Shown: piece by piece, positions 1-9,277 of the stretch
How positions within the stretch are numbered: the stretch's first letter is position 1
How the letters are laid out: the number at the start of each line of letters is the position of its first letter
NCBI RefSeq assembly: GCF_020554845.1
Contig: NZ_JAJCIA010000005.1
Span: forward strand, 100,552 to 164,551
Direction of reading: 5' to 3'
Origin: Blautia faecis
Lineage (GTDB): Bacteria > Bacillota > Clostridia > Lachnospirales > Lachnospiraceae
DNA: 64,000 nt
Program-made: the position numbers and the translations under genes
The notes under the pieces: generated by a model
Told to the model about the DNA's origin: nothing
Databases searched by the model: none
Seen by the model: only the letters and a program-made list of their open reading frames with translations

Positions 1-1819
1 CTCTGTGAAGGCCATGGTTTGCAGTTGCTCTTGTTACAGCATCAAATGCTCCAAGGTCTGACTCACCTCTTCTGTCTTTTTCTTCAGAAGAAGCGGTGGA
101 GCCTGCATTGTATACATCCTCGGAAGACCAGTATTCAGCCCATGTAAGACCTGCGTATACATATACGTTTTCGTTGTAAACAAATGTTACATCTGGGTAT
201 CCGGCAGCACTTACAACTACTGTATCTCCATCGTTTACAGCTGTTTTAGAATAATCAAGAGTTCCATCCTCCTGAACAATCTTCACAGCACCTTTTCCGC
301 TTGCAGCATACTCTTGGTCACCAATTTTTACTTTTGAAACTGTTTTGGTAAATGCAACAAACTGCTCAGCGGTAATATCTGCCGCAGCAACCAGTTTTCC
401 TTCATACTCATCATAGGAAGCCATTACAGTATCTGTTGTTGCTGTAAAAGTAGCGCTGACAGGAGCATATTTTCCATTTGCATCGGAAATTGTCAGAGTA
501 TGTGTTCCAGGTGTAAGATTTGTAACCTTTACTCCTGTCTCTGTTGTCGCTGCTTCCACATCATCAACTGCATATTTCTTTGAATAATCAGATGGAAGTG
601 CTTCAGATAATTCAACTTTAACCTCTGCATCTGTTACCTTGATGTTGTCAACGGTTGCACTGACACCTGTTTTTACCGGAACATAAGTATCTGGAATATC
701 AAAATTAATTTCCCCCTTATCCGTATAGTACGTTACGCTGGAAATAGTTTTTCCCATCATGGATTTGTAGTGATCAGAGCTTATTGGGCAACCGTGAGAT
801 TCTGTTGTAAAGCCGGTGCTCCATGCAAGTTCTTTTCCTTTCCAGATATTCTCAAGATGACGGAGTGCATAAGTGGTTCCGTCTGTTGTATTGATGATTA
901 CACCATAAATCTTATCACCATTAGATGCATTTACTACTGCCTTTACTGCTGTCTCATCCAGCTCAAGCTGATAATCTCCATATTTGGAATTAAGCTTTAA
1001 TTCAGCATTCACACTAACATTCTGTTCGGACATTCCCTGAACAGCGCCAAAAGAAATATTTTCGTTCTCATCTACGCTCATTTCCTTGTAATATGCAGGA
1101 GTTTCTGCCGGAACATAATAAGTATAGCTTGGCTGTTCAATAAGAGCCGCTGCACCAGTATATGTATTAGTACTTACCTGGCCTTTCATGTTCGTAGTAA
1201 TCTCTATAGTAGTGCTGTCTGTAATCTGTTTAAAATTTTCCAAATCAGAAGCTTTATTCACTTTTACCGGAAAAGTAACACCTGCAAGTTCATTTCCTTC
1301 CGCGCTTGTATGATAAGCAGCATTTCCATTCATCACGCCGCTCATCTTTGTTTTTGCTTTCGTCGCGGATGTAAATGCATCTACTTTTACATCATTGTTT
1401 TTCAACTCAGATCTGTAAAAAGCTTCATAGGGAATGTTCATCAGTACGATCTGACCATCCTCCACTGTTTTCAAAGCTCCCGCTTCATTGTTGGTTTCGC
1501 CCTCAGTGTCTGCTAAAAAAGCATCTTCTGTGTCTCCGGTTTCACCATCCTCGAATCCAGACTCCTCTTCTGCGGCTTCTCCAGACTCAAAACCATCCTC
1601 TGTGTCTGTAGCAAAATCTGCTGAATCGTCAGCCTCTGATGATTCGTCATAGTCGTCTGAAATCTCATCAGAACCATATGTAGTCTCCTCAGATACCTCA
1701 ACAGCTACTTCTCCAGAAATAAAGTCCTCTGCCATAACTCCAACCGGTGAACTGGTCATCGCTACAGCTGCACTCATAATGATCGGAGCAATTTTTCTTA
1801 ATAACTTTTTGTCAGCCAT
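1..1819 (-). CDS. Secreted surface protein with Tp47-like domain (partial, 3' end outside window)
   Basis: The frame is open from the ATG at 1819 to the window edge, about 606 codons with no stop, so the C-terminus lies outside. A good ribosome site (GGAGGAAGAG) sits just before the ATG. Residues 1-31 form a signal peptide: a lysine-rich start, a hydrophobic core and a likely cleavage site after VMA. Residues about 32-105 are very acidic and Ser/Asp/Glu rich, as in a wall-spanning linker. A long beta-rich region follows. Near the end of the visible part is the motif TWAEYWSSEDVYNAG, then a GAFDAVTRATANHGLHR stretch, which I associate with the C domain of the treponemal Tp47 penicillin-binding lipoprotein, found in many Lachnospiraceae surface proteins. 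It probably acts outside the cell. The substrate is unknown and enzymatic activity is not implied. A sortase signal cannot be judged. Confidence 0.75.
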   Translation of the reverse strand, partial: MADKKLLRKIAPIIMSAAVAMTSSPVGVMAEDFISGEVAVEVSEETTYGSDEISDDYDESSEADDSADFATDTEDGFESGEAAEEESGFEDGETGDTEDAFLADTEGETNNEAGALKTVEDGQIVLMNIPYEAFYRSELKNNDVKVDAFTSATKAKTKMSGVMNGNAAYHTSAEGNELAGVTFPVKVNKASDLENFKQITDSTTIEITTNMKGQVSTNTYTGAAALIEQPSYTYYVPAETPAYYKEMSVDENENISFGAVQGMSEQNVSVNAELKLNSKYGDYQLELDETAVKAVVNASNGDKIYGVIINTTDGTTYALRHLENIWKGKELAWSTGFTTESHGCPISSDHYKSMMGKTISSVTYYTDKGEINFDIPDTYVPVKTGVSATVDNIKVTDAEVKVELSEALPSDYSKKYAVDDVEAATTETGVKVTNLTPGTHTLTISDANGKYAPVSATFTATTDTVMASYDEYEGKLVAAADITAEQFVAFTKTVSKVKIGDQEYAASGKGAVKIVQEDGTLDYSKTAVNDGDTVVVSAAGYPDVTFVYNENVYVYAGLTWAEYWSSEDVYNAGSTASSEEKDRRGESDLGAFDAVTRATANHGLHR

Positions 1820-1905
1820 TCTCTTCCTCCTTGTTTAACTATTATTAGTGTTTTCTAATCTTTGTTTATTTTACAGAATTGTGTTAGAAATGTCTATCTA
1901 TTTTT

Positions 1906-1934
1906 AGTTTAGACATTGCACTTTTTTTATCAAC
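1906..1934 (-). promoter_or_regulatory. Predicted sigma-A promoter of the Tp47-like gene
   Basis: On the minus strand TTGATA and TAAACT are separated by 17 bases, about 90 bases before the start at 1819. Spacing is ideal and both boxes are near consensus. Prediction only. Confidence 0.4.
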
Positions 1935-2059
1935 AAGAGGGGCTGTTTCGTATATCAACATGCTGATTCCGTCTCCATATTTTATATAAAAAATGCTTTC
2001 CTCTCTTTAGGCATAATGATATCGCTTACAGACATCATCCCCCCATTTGCAGCAAAAAA

Positions 2060-2103
2060 GAATCCAGGCACGGAAGTCTTCTTACTTCTATACCTGGATT
2101 CTC
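2060..2103 (-). terminator. Intrinsic terminator after the dapF-like gene
   Basis: An inverted repeat (GAATCCAGG.../...CCTGGATTC) is followed on the minus strand by TTTTTT. It lies about 130 bases after the stop of the epimerase gene. The rest of 1820-2234 shows no convincing gene: only this terminator and the promoter of the Tp47-like gene. Confidence 0.75.
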
Positions 2104-2234
2104 CTACATTGAAAATTAAGCAACTGCCATATTGACTTGTCTGATTTTTCATCTGCTGCTCCTACGTCAGTCGCCGTAGCTACCGCTACACAGCCCCGGC
2201 CGTTGGGATGCGCCATATGCACCATATTTTCTTT

Positions 2235-3083
2235 CTATGAGAAAAAGCTCTCAGCCACGCTCATCTCCGCAATATATCCAACAGTTCCTGTCATAAAAAT
2301 AGTTCCGTCTTCTTTAATGTCGATCTGGATCATACCACCTGGCTGGTTTACATTGATTCTGTTTTCCATCCGACCTTTTCGGTAGGCTGCAATGGCTGCC
2401 GCACAGCTTCCTGTACCGGAAGCTTTTGTATAACCGGAGCCACGCTCCCAGATCTCGATATCCAGATTTCCTTTATCAATCTGGCGGCAGATCTGCAGGT
2501 TCACTCTTTCCGGGAACTCATCTGCATTTTCCACATATGGCCCCAGCTCCCTTACTTTTTCCTGAGATACTTGATCCATGAAAATAATGCAGTGTGGATT
2601 TCCTACTGTGAGACAAGTTGCCTTGTATTCTTTCTTGTTAAATGTAAATGGCTCATCGATCACCTCACGCACCTCGCCAGTTACCGGAATCTCTCTGGAA
2701 AGGAAAGAGGCTTTGCCCATATTTACGCGGAACTCTGTCGCTCTGGCATTCAGACACTCTACTTCGATTGTTCCGGATAAAGTCTCAATGGCAAATTTTT
2801 TCTCTGTAACATACTCATTGTCCATAAGATATTTTGCAAAAATACAGACACCGTTTCCACTGATTGCAGCTTCACTTCCATCGGAATTAAAAATACGCAT
2901 TCCCATTTTTCCGTTAATGTCAACTGGTCCGTAAAGCACACCATCCGCTCCAAGTCCGAACCCCCGCTGGCAAAGAAGCGCAACTTTTTTACCCTGCAGC
3001 TGAAGCTGGTTTTTCTTCGCATCCAGTACCAGATAATCATTTCCAAAGCCCTGATATTTTGTCATGATAATGCTGTCTCTCAT
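2235..3083 (-). CDS. Diaminopimelate epimerase-like protein lacking both catalytic cysteines
   Basis: The fold family is clear: two symmetric halves, an N-terminal KYQGFGNDYLV block and a SDGSEAA...GNG motif. The true DapF enzymes interconvert LL- and meso-diaminopimelate with one cysteine from each half, in MCGNG and ACGTG contexts. Here those positions read AISGNGVC and KASGTGSC, so both are serine. The arginine normally after the first GNG is also gone. Length (282 aa) is normal and the frame is intact, so it is not an obvious pseudogene. I therefore call it DapF-like: it may act on another substrate, be a slow Ser/Ser enzyme, or be non-catalytic. The ATG at 3083 fits the AAGGA ribosome site better than the TTG at 3092. 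Its own terminator follows, and an AraC regulator is divergent. Confidence 0.75.
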   Translation of the reverse strand: MRDSIIMTKYQGFGNDYLVLDAKKNQLQLQGKKVALLCQRGFGLGADGVLYGPVDINGKMGMRIFNSDGSEAAISGNGVCIFAKYLMDNEYVTEKKFAIETLSGTIEVECLNARATEFRVNMGKASFLSREIPVTGEVREVIDEPFTFNKKEYKATCLTVGNPHCIIFMDQVSQEKVRELGPYVENADEFPERVNLQICRQIDKGNLDIEIWERGSGYTKASGTGSCAAAIAAYRKGRMENRINVNQPGGMIQIDIKEDGTIFMTGTVGYIAEMSVAESFFS

Positions 3084-3334
3084 TGTTTTCAATTCCTTTC
3101 TGACGAAGCGCCCGTGATCTTTTTTCTCAAATCACATCTTATATATCCAGTATAGCGTTTATTTTTCCCATGTACATAGAATAACTTGCGAAATATATTG
3201 CAAAAAATGCGGTATTTCAATTATAATAAAGTCATATTTCAAGCGCAGAATTGAATTATGACGCTACGCAAACGTAGCTGCAAGCAAAGTTTGCGGTTCC
3301 ATACACACTATAGTAAAAACAGGAGCCATAACAT

Positions 3335-4180
3335 ATGAATTCTTTCAATGAGCCTACTGAAAAAACCGGCTATCTGGAGCAGGATTTCCGGCTTTTTCAC
3401 ATCAAGGATCAGACCAAGCGAGAATTTTCCTACCATTATCATGATTTTCACAAGGTGATCATCTTTCTTTCCGGAAAGGCAGCCTACCACATTGAGGGAA
3501 AGTCCTACTACCTGAAGCCCTGGGACATTCTCCTCGTGAACCGTCACGCCATCCACAAACCGGAAATTGATTTTTCGGTTCCATACGAACGTTTTGTACT
3601 ATGGATCCGCGACGACATCAAATCCACAGAACTACTCCGCTGTTTTCAGAAGGCGATTGACCGGAGTTACAATCTAATCCGTCTGGACTCTGACACTCAG
3701 GAAAAATTAAAGCAGCTTCTCTACGAACTGGAAGCTGCCCTGAAAGACGAAAAATTTGGAAGCGAGCTTCTTGGCTCAGCTCTTTTCACCCAGTTCATGG
3801 TTTATGTAAACCGCATTTTTCTGGAAAAGCAGTACATTTATGACGCTCATTCCTACAGCAGTGATTCCCAGATAGAAGAGCTTCTACGTTATATTAACCA
3901 CAACCTTACTGAAGATCTTTCCATTGAGACCCTTGCACGGAAATACTACCTGAGCAAGTATCACATGATGCGGAAATTCAAGGAGGAAACCGGTTACACC
4001 GTCCACAACTACATCATTAGCAAGCGCCTTCTTCTCGCCCGCACAAAAATTTCCGAAGGCACCCCCATCCTGAAGGCCGCCCAGTTAAGCGGCTTCTCCG
4101 ACTATACCACCTTCTCCCGGGCCTATAAAAAACAATTTGGCACCGGGCCAAGCCAGACAATATTATTGCTATTTAGTTGA
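3335..4180 (+). CDS. AraC-family transcriptional regulator
   Basis: The protein has 281 residues. The N-terminal half (about 25-110) is a cupin-like sensing domain with conserved histidines (YHYHDFHK, HAIHKPE). The C-terminal 100 residues form the double helix-turn-helix of AraC/XylS proteins: LSIETLARKYYLSKYHMMR for the first and ILKAAQLSGFSDYTTFSR for the second. An AGGAG site lies before the ATG. It is divergent from the DapF-like gene, so it could regulate that gene, but the 250-base spacer shows no clear operator. The ligand cannot be predicted. The stop codon lies directly before a large inverted-repeat element. Confidence 0.88.
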   Translation: MNSFNEPTEKTGYLEQDFRLFHIKDQTKREFSYHYHDFHKVIIFLSGKAAYHIEGKSYYLKPWDILLVNRHAIHKPEIDFSVPYERFVLWIRDDIKSTELLRCFQKAIDRSYNLIRLDSDTQEKLKQLLYELEAALKDEKFGSELLGSALFTQFMVYVNRIFLEKQYIYDAHSYSSDSQIEELLRYINHNLTEDLSIETLARKYYLSKYHMMRKFKEETGYTVHNYIISKRLLLARTKISEGTPILKAAQLSGFSDYTTFSRAYKKQFGTGPSQTILLLFS

Positions 4181-4931
4181 TTAAAAGTTCTTCAATGCGG
4201 ACGCATTTGGACAATGTGTATTACTCACTCGCCGGCGCAACGCTCCAGCAAACTAATCGCTAACTGCGACTAATGCGTTCGGGAGAGCCCTCACGCATAA
4301 GTCTCCGTAAGCGCTGGATTTCGCTTACGCTAAGAGCGCGCCTGAAATGGCTCGCTGGAGTAATACACATTGCCCAAATGCTGTGTGTCGGCTGGAACTG
4401 AGGTTATTTAGGAACTTTTAACGAGGGGAGGGGGAGTGATTGGTTTCCCGATACTTTCTTACCAATGATAGATTAGGTAAAACCAATAAAGCTGCGAAGT
4501 ATCAACCATCTAAATGGGGTATTGAAGACACATAAAATAATATGTCAAGTTCTTTGTTTGCAAAACAGCCCTAAGAATGTGCAAATACTTCATAGAAATT
4601 ATAAAAGCCGCTAATTTCCGGCAAAATTCCCATAAACTTTTGTTTCCGATACAGTATAGGGAAACCAGTCACTCACCCTCCCCACCTGTTGAAAGTTCCT
4701 ATGTACAGATAAGTCCCATCCAGTACACAGCATTCGGGCAATGGTGATTGCTCTAGCGAGCCATTTCAGGCGCGGTTTTAGCGTAGGCGAAATCCACTGC
4801 TTACGGAGACTTAATCGTGAAGGCTCTCCTGAACGATTTAGTCGCAGTTAGCAGTTAGTTCGCTGGAGCGTTGCGCCGGCGAGTGAGCAATCACCATTGT
4901 CCGAATGCGTCCGCCTTGAACAACTTTCAAC
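4181..4931. repeat. Composite inverted-repeat element (family 1) with self-complementary arms
   Basis: Two arms of roughly 240-270 bases, 4181 to about 4455 and about 4660 to 4931, are inverted copies of each other at roughly 80-85% identity by eye. Each arm is also internally palindromic. In the left arm TTAAAAGTTC (4181) pairs with GAACTTTTAA (4412), and AATGTGTATTACTC pairs with GAGTAATACACATT. In the right arm the same positions read AATGGTGATTGCTC and GAGCAATCACCATT, so changes are matched on both sides of the stem. Both contain the core GTCTCCGTAAG. A third copy lies at 20411-20610. The centre carries a broken reading frame. This looks like a non-autonomous mobile element or a repeated structured RNA/DNA element. 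It fills the whole gap between the AraC gene and secA. Confidence 0.8.
4419..4633 (-). pseudogene. Broken small ORF inside the family 1 element
   Basis: From an ATG at 4633 one minus-strand frame reads coherently for about 70 codons (MGILPEISGFYNFYEVF...) to a TAA at 4419, but has two internal stops (TAG and TGA). The codon content looks protein-like and it lies exactly between the two arms of the inverted repeat. It may be the relic of a small protein carried by the element, or chance reading. I recognise no family. Confidence 0.3.
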
Positions 4932-4945
4932 ACACTAAATAGCAA

Positions 4946-4989
4946 AAGAGCGAATTTCCAAGACCTCCCGCCTCTGGAAATTCGCTCTC
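4946..4989 (-). terminator. Intrinsic terminator of secA
   Basis: Thirteen-base perfect inverted repeat (GAGCGAATTTCCA and TGGAAATTCGCTC) followed on the minus strand by CTTTTGCT. It starts about 15 bases past the secA stop. Confidence 0.75.
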
Positions 4990-5004
4990 TCTAGTCACTC
5001 TGAT

Positions 5005-7581
5005 TTAAACATTAGCAGTCTTTCTGCCGCAGCACTGTTTATACTTCTTACCGCTTCCGCAAGGACACGGATCATTCGGATAAACCTTAATTTCTTTTCT
5101 CTGAACCGGCTTACGAACACTGGAATCATCCTTGTTAGTACCAGTAACCTTAGCCACCTGCTCACGCTCGATTTTCTGCTCCACATGAACATGATACAGC
5201 ATTCTGACGGTGTCCTCCTGAATGGAAGTGATCATGCTGTTAAACATATCAAATGCGGCCATCTTATACTCAACAACCGGATCTCTCTGTCCATAAGCAG
5301 TCAGACCGATACCCTGGCGGAGAATCTCCATGTCATCAATGTGATCCATCCACTTGCTGTCAATGCTCTTCAGAAGGATAACGCGCTCAAGCTCACGCAG
5401 CTGCTCTGGCTCCGGGAATTCGGACTCCTTCGCCTCGTAAAGCTTCACAGCCTCCTCCTTGATCAGATGCTTCATCTCATTCTTTTTCTTACCCTTAACC
5501 TTCTCAGATGTAAGCGGCTCGATTGGGATGATCTGACGGAGAACACTGTTGAACTCATTCAGATCCCACTCTTCAGAATCTACATCCTCAGAGAAACACA
5601 TATCTACTGCATTATCTACAATATCTGTAATCATCTTGTAGATGGCATCGCGCATGTTCTCACCATCCAGTACCTGGCGACGCTCTTTGTAGATGATCTC
5701 ACGCTGCTCATTGTTAACCTGGTCGTAATCAAGAAGATTCTTACGGATACCGAAGTTGTTAAACTCGATCTTCTCCTGTGCCTTCTCGATTGCATTGGAA
5801 AGCATCTTGTGCTCGATCTGCTCATTCTCAGCTACACCAAGGGAAGTGAACACCTTCATCAGACGCTCAGATCCGAACAGACGCATCAGGTCATCCTCCA
5901 GGGAAATGTAGAAGCGGGATTCTCCCGGATCTCCCTGACGTCCGGAACGTCCACGCAGCTGGTTATCAATACGTCTGGACTCATGACGCTCTGTACCGAT
6001 GATCTTCAGACCGCCAGCTGCTCTTGATACATCATCAAGCTTAATATCTGTACCACGACCTGCCATATTGGTTGCAATGGTAACTGCACCGGCCTGACCC
6101 GCCTGTGCTACGATCTCAGCCTCAAGCTCATGGAACTTGGCATTCAATACATTGTGCGGGATTCCCTCTCTCTTCAGCATACGGCTGATGAGCTCAGAAG
6201 TCTCAATGGTAATAGTACCAACCAGTACAGGCTGCTGCTTCTCATGAGCTTCCTTTACAGACTGGACAACTGCATTGAATTTCTCTTTCTTTGTCATATA
6301 TACGGCATCATCTAAATCCTTACGCTGAACCGGCTTATTGGTCGGGATCTCAACAACGTCCATAGCATAGATATCACGGAACTCTTTCTCCTCAGTAAGG
6401 GCAGTACCGGTCATACCGCCTTTCTTATCGTATTTGTTAAAGAAGTTCTGGAAGGTGATGGTTGCAAGAGTTTTGCTCTCGCGTTTTACCTTAACATGCT
6501 CTTTCGCCTCGATTGCCTGGTGGAGACCATCCGAATAACGACGGCCCGGCATGATACGTCCGGTAAACTCATCAACAATCATAACCTCGTCATCTTTTAC
6601 AACGTAATCCTGATCACGGTGCATCAGATTATGAGCACGAAGTGCAAGGATAATGTTGTGCTGGATCTCAAGGTTCTCCGGATCTGCAAGATTCTCAATA
6701 TTAAAGAATTTCTCAACCTTCTTCACACCCTGCTCGGTAAGGTTGACAATCTTATCCTTCTCATTTACAACAAAGTCACCAGTCTCGATAACTTCCTCAC
6801 CCATGATGGCTGCCATCTTAGTCATCTCATGGCTGGCTTCTCCACGCTCCAGCTGCTGTGCAAGGATATCGCAAACCTCATACAGCTTGGTGGACTTGCC
6901 GCTCTGACCGGAAATGATCAGAGGAGTACGAGCCTCATCGATTAAAATGGAGTCGACCTCGTCGATGATACAGTAGTGAAGGTCACGCTGTACCAGCTGC
7001 TCCTTGTAGATAACCATGTTATCACGAAGATAGTCAAATCCAAGTTCGTTATTTGTAACATAAGTAATATCACAGTTATATGCCTCGCGGCGTTCTTCCG
7101 GCTTCATGTCGTTCAGAACTACGCCTACAGTCAGCCCAAGGAATCTGTGAACCTGTCCCATCTCGTCGGCATCACGTTTCGCCAGGTAATCATTGACTGT
7201 GACAACGTGAACACCTTTGCCTTCCAGGGCATTCAGATAGGATGGCAATGTAGCTACAAGGGTCTTACCTTCACCAGTTTTCATCTCGGCAATACGACCC
7301 TGGTGAAGTACGATTCCACCGATGAGCTGTACTTCGAAATGCTCCATTCCCAGTACTCGCTTGGCAGCCTCACGGACGGTAGCAAATGCCTCTGGTAAAA
7401 GATCATCCAGGGTAGCTCCCTCTTCCAGGCGTTTCTTAAACTCTCTTGTCTTACCACGAAGTTCTTCGTCGGTTAATTTCTGCATTTCGGGACGCAGATC
7501 CTCGATTTTCTTAACGAGAGGCATGATACGCTTAACCTCTCGCTGGCTGCGGGTTCCGAAAACTTTTGAAAACATGTTCAT
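5005..7581 (-). CDS. secA: Preprotein translocase ATPase SecA
   Basis: SecA drives secretion of unfolded preproteins through SecYEG at the membrane by ATP hydrolysis. The 858 residues give the full family architecture: Walker A in [11 protein letters not shown] (about residue 105), the DEAD-like [13 protein letters not shown], the preprotein cross-linking domain, the second nucleotide fold with [12 protein letters not shown] and [13 protein letters not shown], and the C-terminal zinc-binding tail [13 protein letters not shown], which binds SecB or ribosomes in other bacteria. The ATG at 7581 follows AGGAG at a slightly long spacing of 12; a second ATG at 7575 is possible. It is transcribed alone, from a predicted promoter at 7683-7711 to the terminator at 4946. 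Confidence 0.98.
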   Translation of the reverse strand: MNMFSKVFGTRSQREVKRIMPLVKKIEDLRPEMQKLTDEELRGKTREFKKRLEEGATLDDLLPEAFATVREAAKRVLGMEHFEVQLIGGIVLHQGRIAEMKTGEGKTLVATLPSYLNALEGKGVHVVTVNDYLAKRDADEMGQVHRFLGLTVGVVLNDMKPEERREAYNCDITYVTNNELGFDYLRDNMVIYKEQLVQRDLHYCIIDEVDSILIDEARTPLIISGQSGKSTKLYEVCDILAQQLERGEASHEMTKMAAIMGEEVIETGDFVVNEKDKIVNLTEQGVKKVEKFFNIENLADPENLEIQHNIILALRAHNLMHRDQDYVVKDDEVMIVDEFTGRIMPGRRYSDGLHQAIEAKEHVKVKRESKTLATITFQNFFNKYDKKGGMTGTALTEEKEFRDIYAMDVVEIPTNKPVQRKDLDDAVYMTKKEKFNAVVQSVKEAHEKQQPVLVGTITIETSELISRMLKREGIPHNVLNAKFHELEAEIVAQAGQAGAVTIATNMAGRGTDIKLDDVSRAAGGLKIIGTERHESRRIDNQLRGRSGRQGDPGESRFYISLEDDLMRLFGSERLMKVFTSLGVAENEQIEHKMLSNAIEKAQEKIEFNNFGIRKNLLDYDQVNNEQREIIYKERRQVLDGENMRDAIYKMITDIVDNAVDMCFSEDVDSEEWDLNEFNSVLRQIIPIEPLTSEKVKGKKKNEMKHLIKEEAVKLYEAKESEFPEPEQLRELERVILLKSIDSKWMDHIDDMEILRQGIGLTAYGQRDPVVEYKMAAFDMFNSMITSIQEDTVRMLYHVHVEQKIEREQVAKVTGTNKDDSSVRKPVQRKEIKVYPNDPCPCGSGKKYKQCCGRKTANV

Positions 7582-7682
7582 TTAGCTTTTATACTCCTGT
7601 CTATCTTTTTAGATGCTATATTGTGTAATATAACTGATTTCATTTCATTTAAAATTATTTATTTTGTTTAACATACCAGTCT

Positions 7683-7711
7683 ATTTTAACACTTTTTGTC
7701 ATGGAAAACAA
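7683..7711 (-). promoter_or_regulatory. Predicted sigma-A promoter of secA
   Basis: TTGTTT and TAAAAT separated by 17 bases on the minus strand, about 100 bases before the secA start. Near-consensus boxes. Confidence 0.45.
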
Positions 7712-7818
7712 TAAATATTTGATGAACAAAATATGTCTCCCATATGATATATTAAAGTAAAATGAATTTATACCCCAAATCAGCCTCAAATTATTTTATG
7801 TTTTAGGAGAATTTTTAT

Positions 7819-8439
7819 ATGATTTATCTTTTTCAGGAACTGGACTTAATTTCAAACGAATTGCTTCACCAGATGATTTTCTCATTGCCTGTTGCACGCA
7901 GGGAATATGTTCAGCATTTTAAATTGCCGGAAGACCAGAAGCGTTCTGCCCTGGCCTGGCTGCTTTTGCGTTATGGACTTAAACAGGAATATGGTTTCCG
8001 GGAAATCCCGGATTTCCAGAAAACCTCTTCTGGGAAACCATTTTTCCGTGGGGAAAATATGCCGTTTTTTAATCTCAGCCACAGCGGAAATTTCGTAGGC
8101 TGTGCCTTGCATGACAGAGAAATTGGTCTGGATATCCAGAAGCTCACCGAGCCCCGGGAATCTCTTATCCGAAGAGTCTGCACTCAGGAGGAGCTTATTT
8201 TCCTAAAGTCCCCCCAGGATTTCTGCCGGATCTGGGCTATGAAGGAAAGCGCCGTCAAACTTACCGGAGAAGGGATCACCGGAAATTTCCGGGAGATTCT
8301 CACTCTACATCCGGATATGCACACCCATACCATCCCATTAGAAAATGGAACCGGATTTCTGGCCTACAGTATTTATGACGAAAGCAAGCTCCCTGTCCGC
8401 GTACTATCCGCCAGGGAGCTTGCTGAAGAATTACTTTAA
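7819..8439 (+). CDS. 4'-phosphopantetheinyl transferase, Sfp type
   Basis: Sfp-type enzymes move phosphopantetheine from coenzyme A onto carrier proteins of fatty-acid, polyketide or peptide synthases. The 206-residue protein has both family blocks: FNLSHSGNFVGCAL followed by the Mg2+-binding REIGLDIQ (about residue 105), and WAMKESAVKLTGEG (about 150) with the conserved W-x-x-K-E-S. TAGGAG lies before the ATG. Length is close to the family norm (about 220). No synthase genes are nearby, so the target carrier is unknown; it could serve the general acyl carrier protein. It stands alone on the plus strand between secA and hpf. Confidence 0.9.
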   Translation: MIYLFQELDLISNELLHQMIFSLPVARREYVQHFKLPEDQKRSALAWLLLRYGLKQEYGFREIPDFQKTSSGKPFFRGENMPFFNLSHSGNFVGCALHDREIGLDIQKLTEPRESLIRRVCTQEELIFLKSPQDFCRIWAMKESAVKLTGEGITGNFREILTLHPDMHTHTIPLENGTGFLAYSIYDESKLPVRVLSARELAEELL

Positions 8440-8457
8440 AATTCAAACTTTTATAAT

Positions 8458-8595
8458 TTTTTCATCAGGGAACGGATCATCCAGAAATCTGGTCACATGA
8501 TACTGATCCGTTTCTGCCAGATGAAGCTGCAGCAGTGCCAGACCAATTCCAGCTGCTCCGTCAAAGCAAAAAAACAAGGGCATGTGAAAAAACTT
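8458..8595 (-). pseudogene. Possible C-terminal relic of a LanC-like cyclase
   Basis: In the minus frame ending at the TGA near 8458, about 45 codons read MPLFFCFDGAAGIGLALLQL, then HLAETDQYHVTRFLDD. The G-A-A-G-I-G-L-A-L-L block resembles the conserved C-terminal block of lanthionine cyclases (LanC and LanM C domains). Nothing upstream continues it, and its start overlaps the terminator hairpin of hpf. I read it as the last scrap of a deleted gene. Assignment is tentative. Confidence 0.25.
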
Positions 8596-8616
8596 TCGTT
8601 TTTTCACACGCCCTTC
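8570..8616 (-). terminator. Intrinsic terminator of hpf
   Basis: A long stem (AAGGGCGTGTGAAAAAAC with its complement, loop GAAAG) is followed on the minus strand by GTTTTTTT. It lies 40 bases past the hpf stop. Confidence 0.8.
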
Positions 8617-8655
8617 CTATTCACCTGTTTTATTTTTCAAACGGATATATCTCTA

Positions 8656-9183
8656 TTAATCCTCCGGCTCGATCAGTCCGTAGGTATTCCCCTTACGCTT
8701 GTAAACTACATTCACCTGATCAGTCTCTGCATTGCAGAATACGAAGAAATTATGTCCAAGAAGTTCCATCTGGACACATGCATCTTCTGGATACATAGGC
8801 TTGATATCGAATTTCTTGGTACGAATGATCTTAACCTCTTCGTCCTCTTCATAATCCTTGTCCAGATATGCTTTCTGGAAGTTGGCAGCTGACTGCTGCT
8901 TATCTACGATCTTGTTCTTGTATTTCCTGAGCTGACGTTCAATTACTTCCTCTACAAGGTCGATTGATACATACATATCGTTGCTGACCTGCTCGGAACG
9001 GATGATGTTGCCCTTAACCGGGATCGTCACCTCGATTTTCTGTCTTTCTTTTTCTACACTAAGAGTTACGACAACTTCAGTGTCAGGAGTGAAATACCTT
9101 TCCAGTTTACCGAGCTTATCCTCTACTGCTGTACGAAGCCCGTCTGTCACTGTGATGTTCTTTCCGCTGATAATGAATTTCAT
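8656..9183 (-). CDS. hpf: Long-form ribosome hibernation promoting factor
   Basis: Long HPF joins two 70S ribosomes into inactive 100S dimers in stationary phase. The 175-residue protein has the N-terminal RaiA/YfiA-type domain (1-100, starting MKFIISGKNITVTDGLR), an acidic linker (about 105-120, DKDYEEDEEVK) and the C-terminal dimerisation domain (about 120-175, KPMYPEDACVQMELLGHNFF). Length matches the Firmicutes long form. The start has a GGGG-type ribosome site. It is followed by its own terminator and preceded by a 94-base gap after hisA. Confidence 0.95.
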   Translation of the reverse strand: MKFIISGKNITVTDGLRTAVEDKLGKLERYFTPDTEVVVTLSVEKERQKIEVTIPVKGNIIRSEQVSNDMYVSIDLVEEVIERQLRKYKNKIVDKQQSAANFQKAYLDKDYEEDEEVKIIRTKKFDIKPMYPEDACVQMELLGHNFFVFCNAETDQVNVVYKRKGNTYGLIEPED

Positions 9184-9277
9184 GCTTCCATCCCCTTTGC
9201 TGTTTGATGGGTATATTATAACACATTACTCTAAAAATTAACATCATTTTCTGAAAAAATTACGAATTTTTTCACAT

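Noticed and set aside
2104..2234. Minus-strand frame after the DapF-like gene (HPNGRGCVAVATATDVGAAD)
   Set aside because: Short, without a ribosome site, and partly overlaps the epimerase end in another frame; no homology recognised.
4181..4931. CRISPR array or phage attachment site
   Set aside because: The repeats are two large inverted arms, not regularly spaced direct repeats; no cas or integrase genes are nearby.
5185..6027. 280-codon plus-strand frame opposite secA
   Set aside because: Antisense shadow of a strongly conserved gene; no ribosome site and leucine/histidine-rich nonsense content.
9184..9277. raiA-type structured RNA upstream of hpf
   Set aside because: The gap before hpf is only 94 bases, with one small palindrome (GAAAAAATTACGAATTTTTTC), too short for the raiA RNA.
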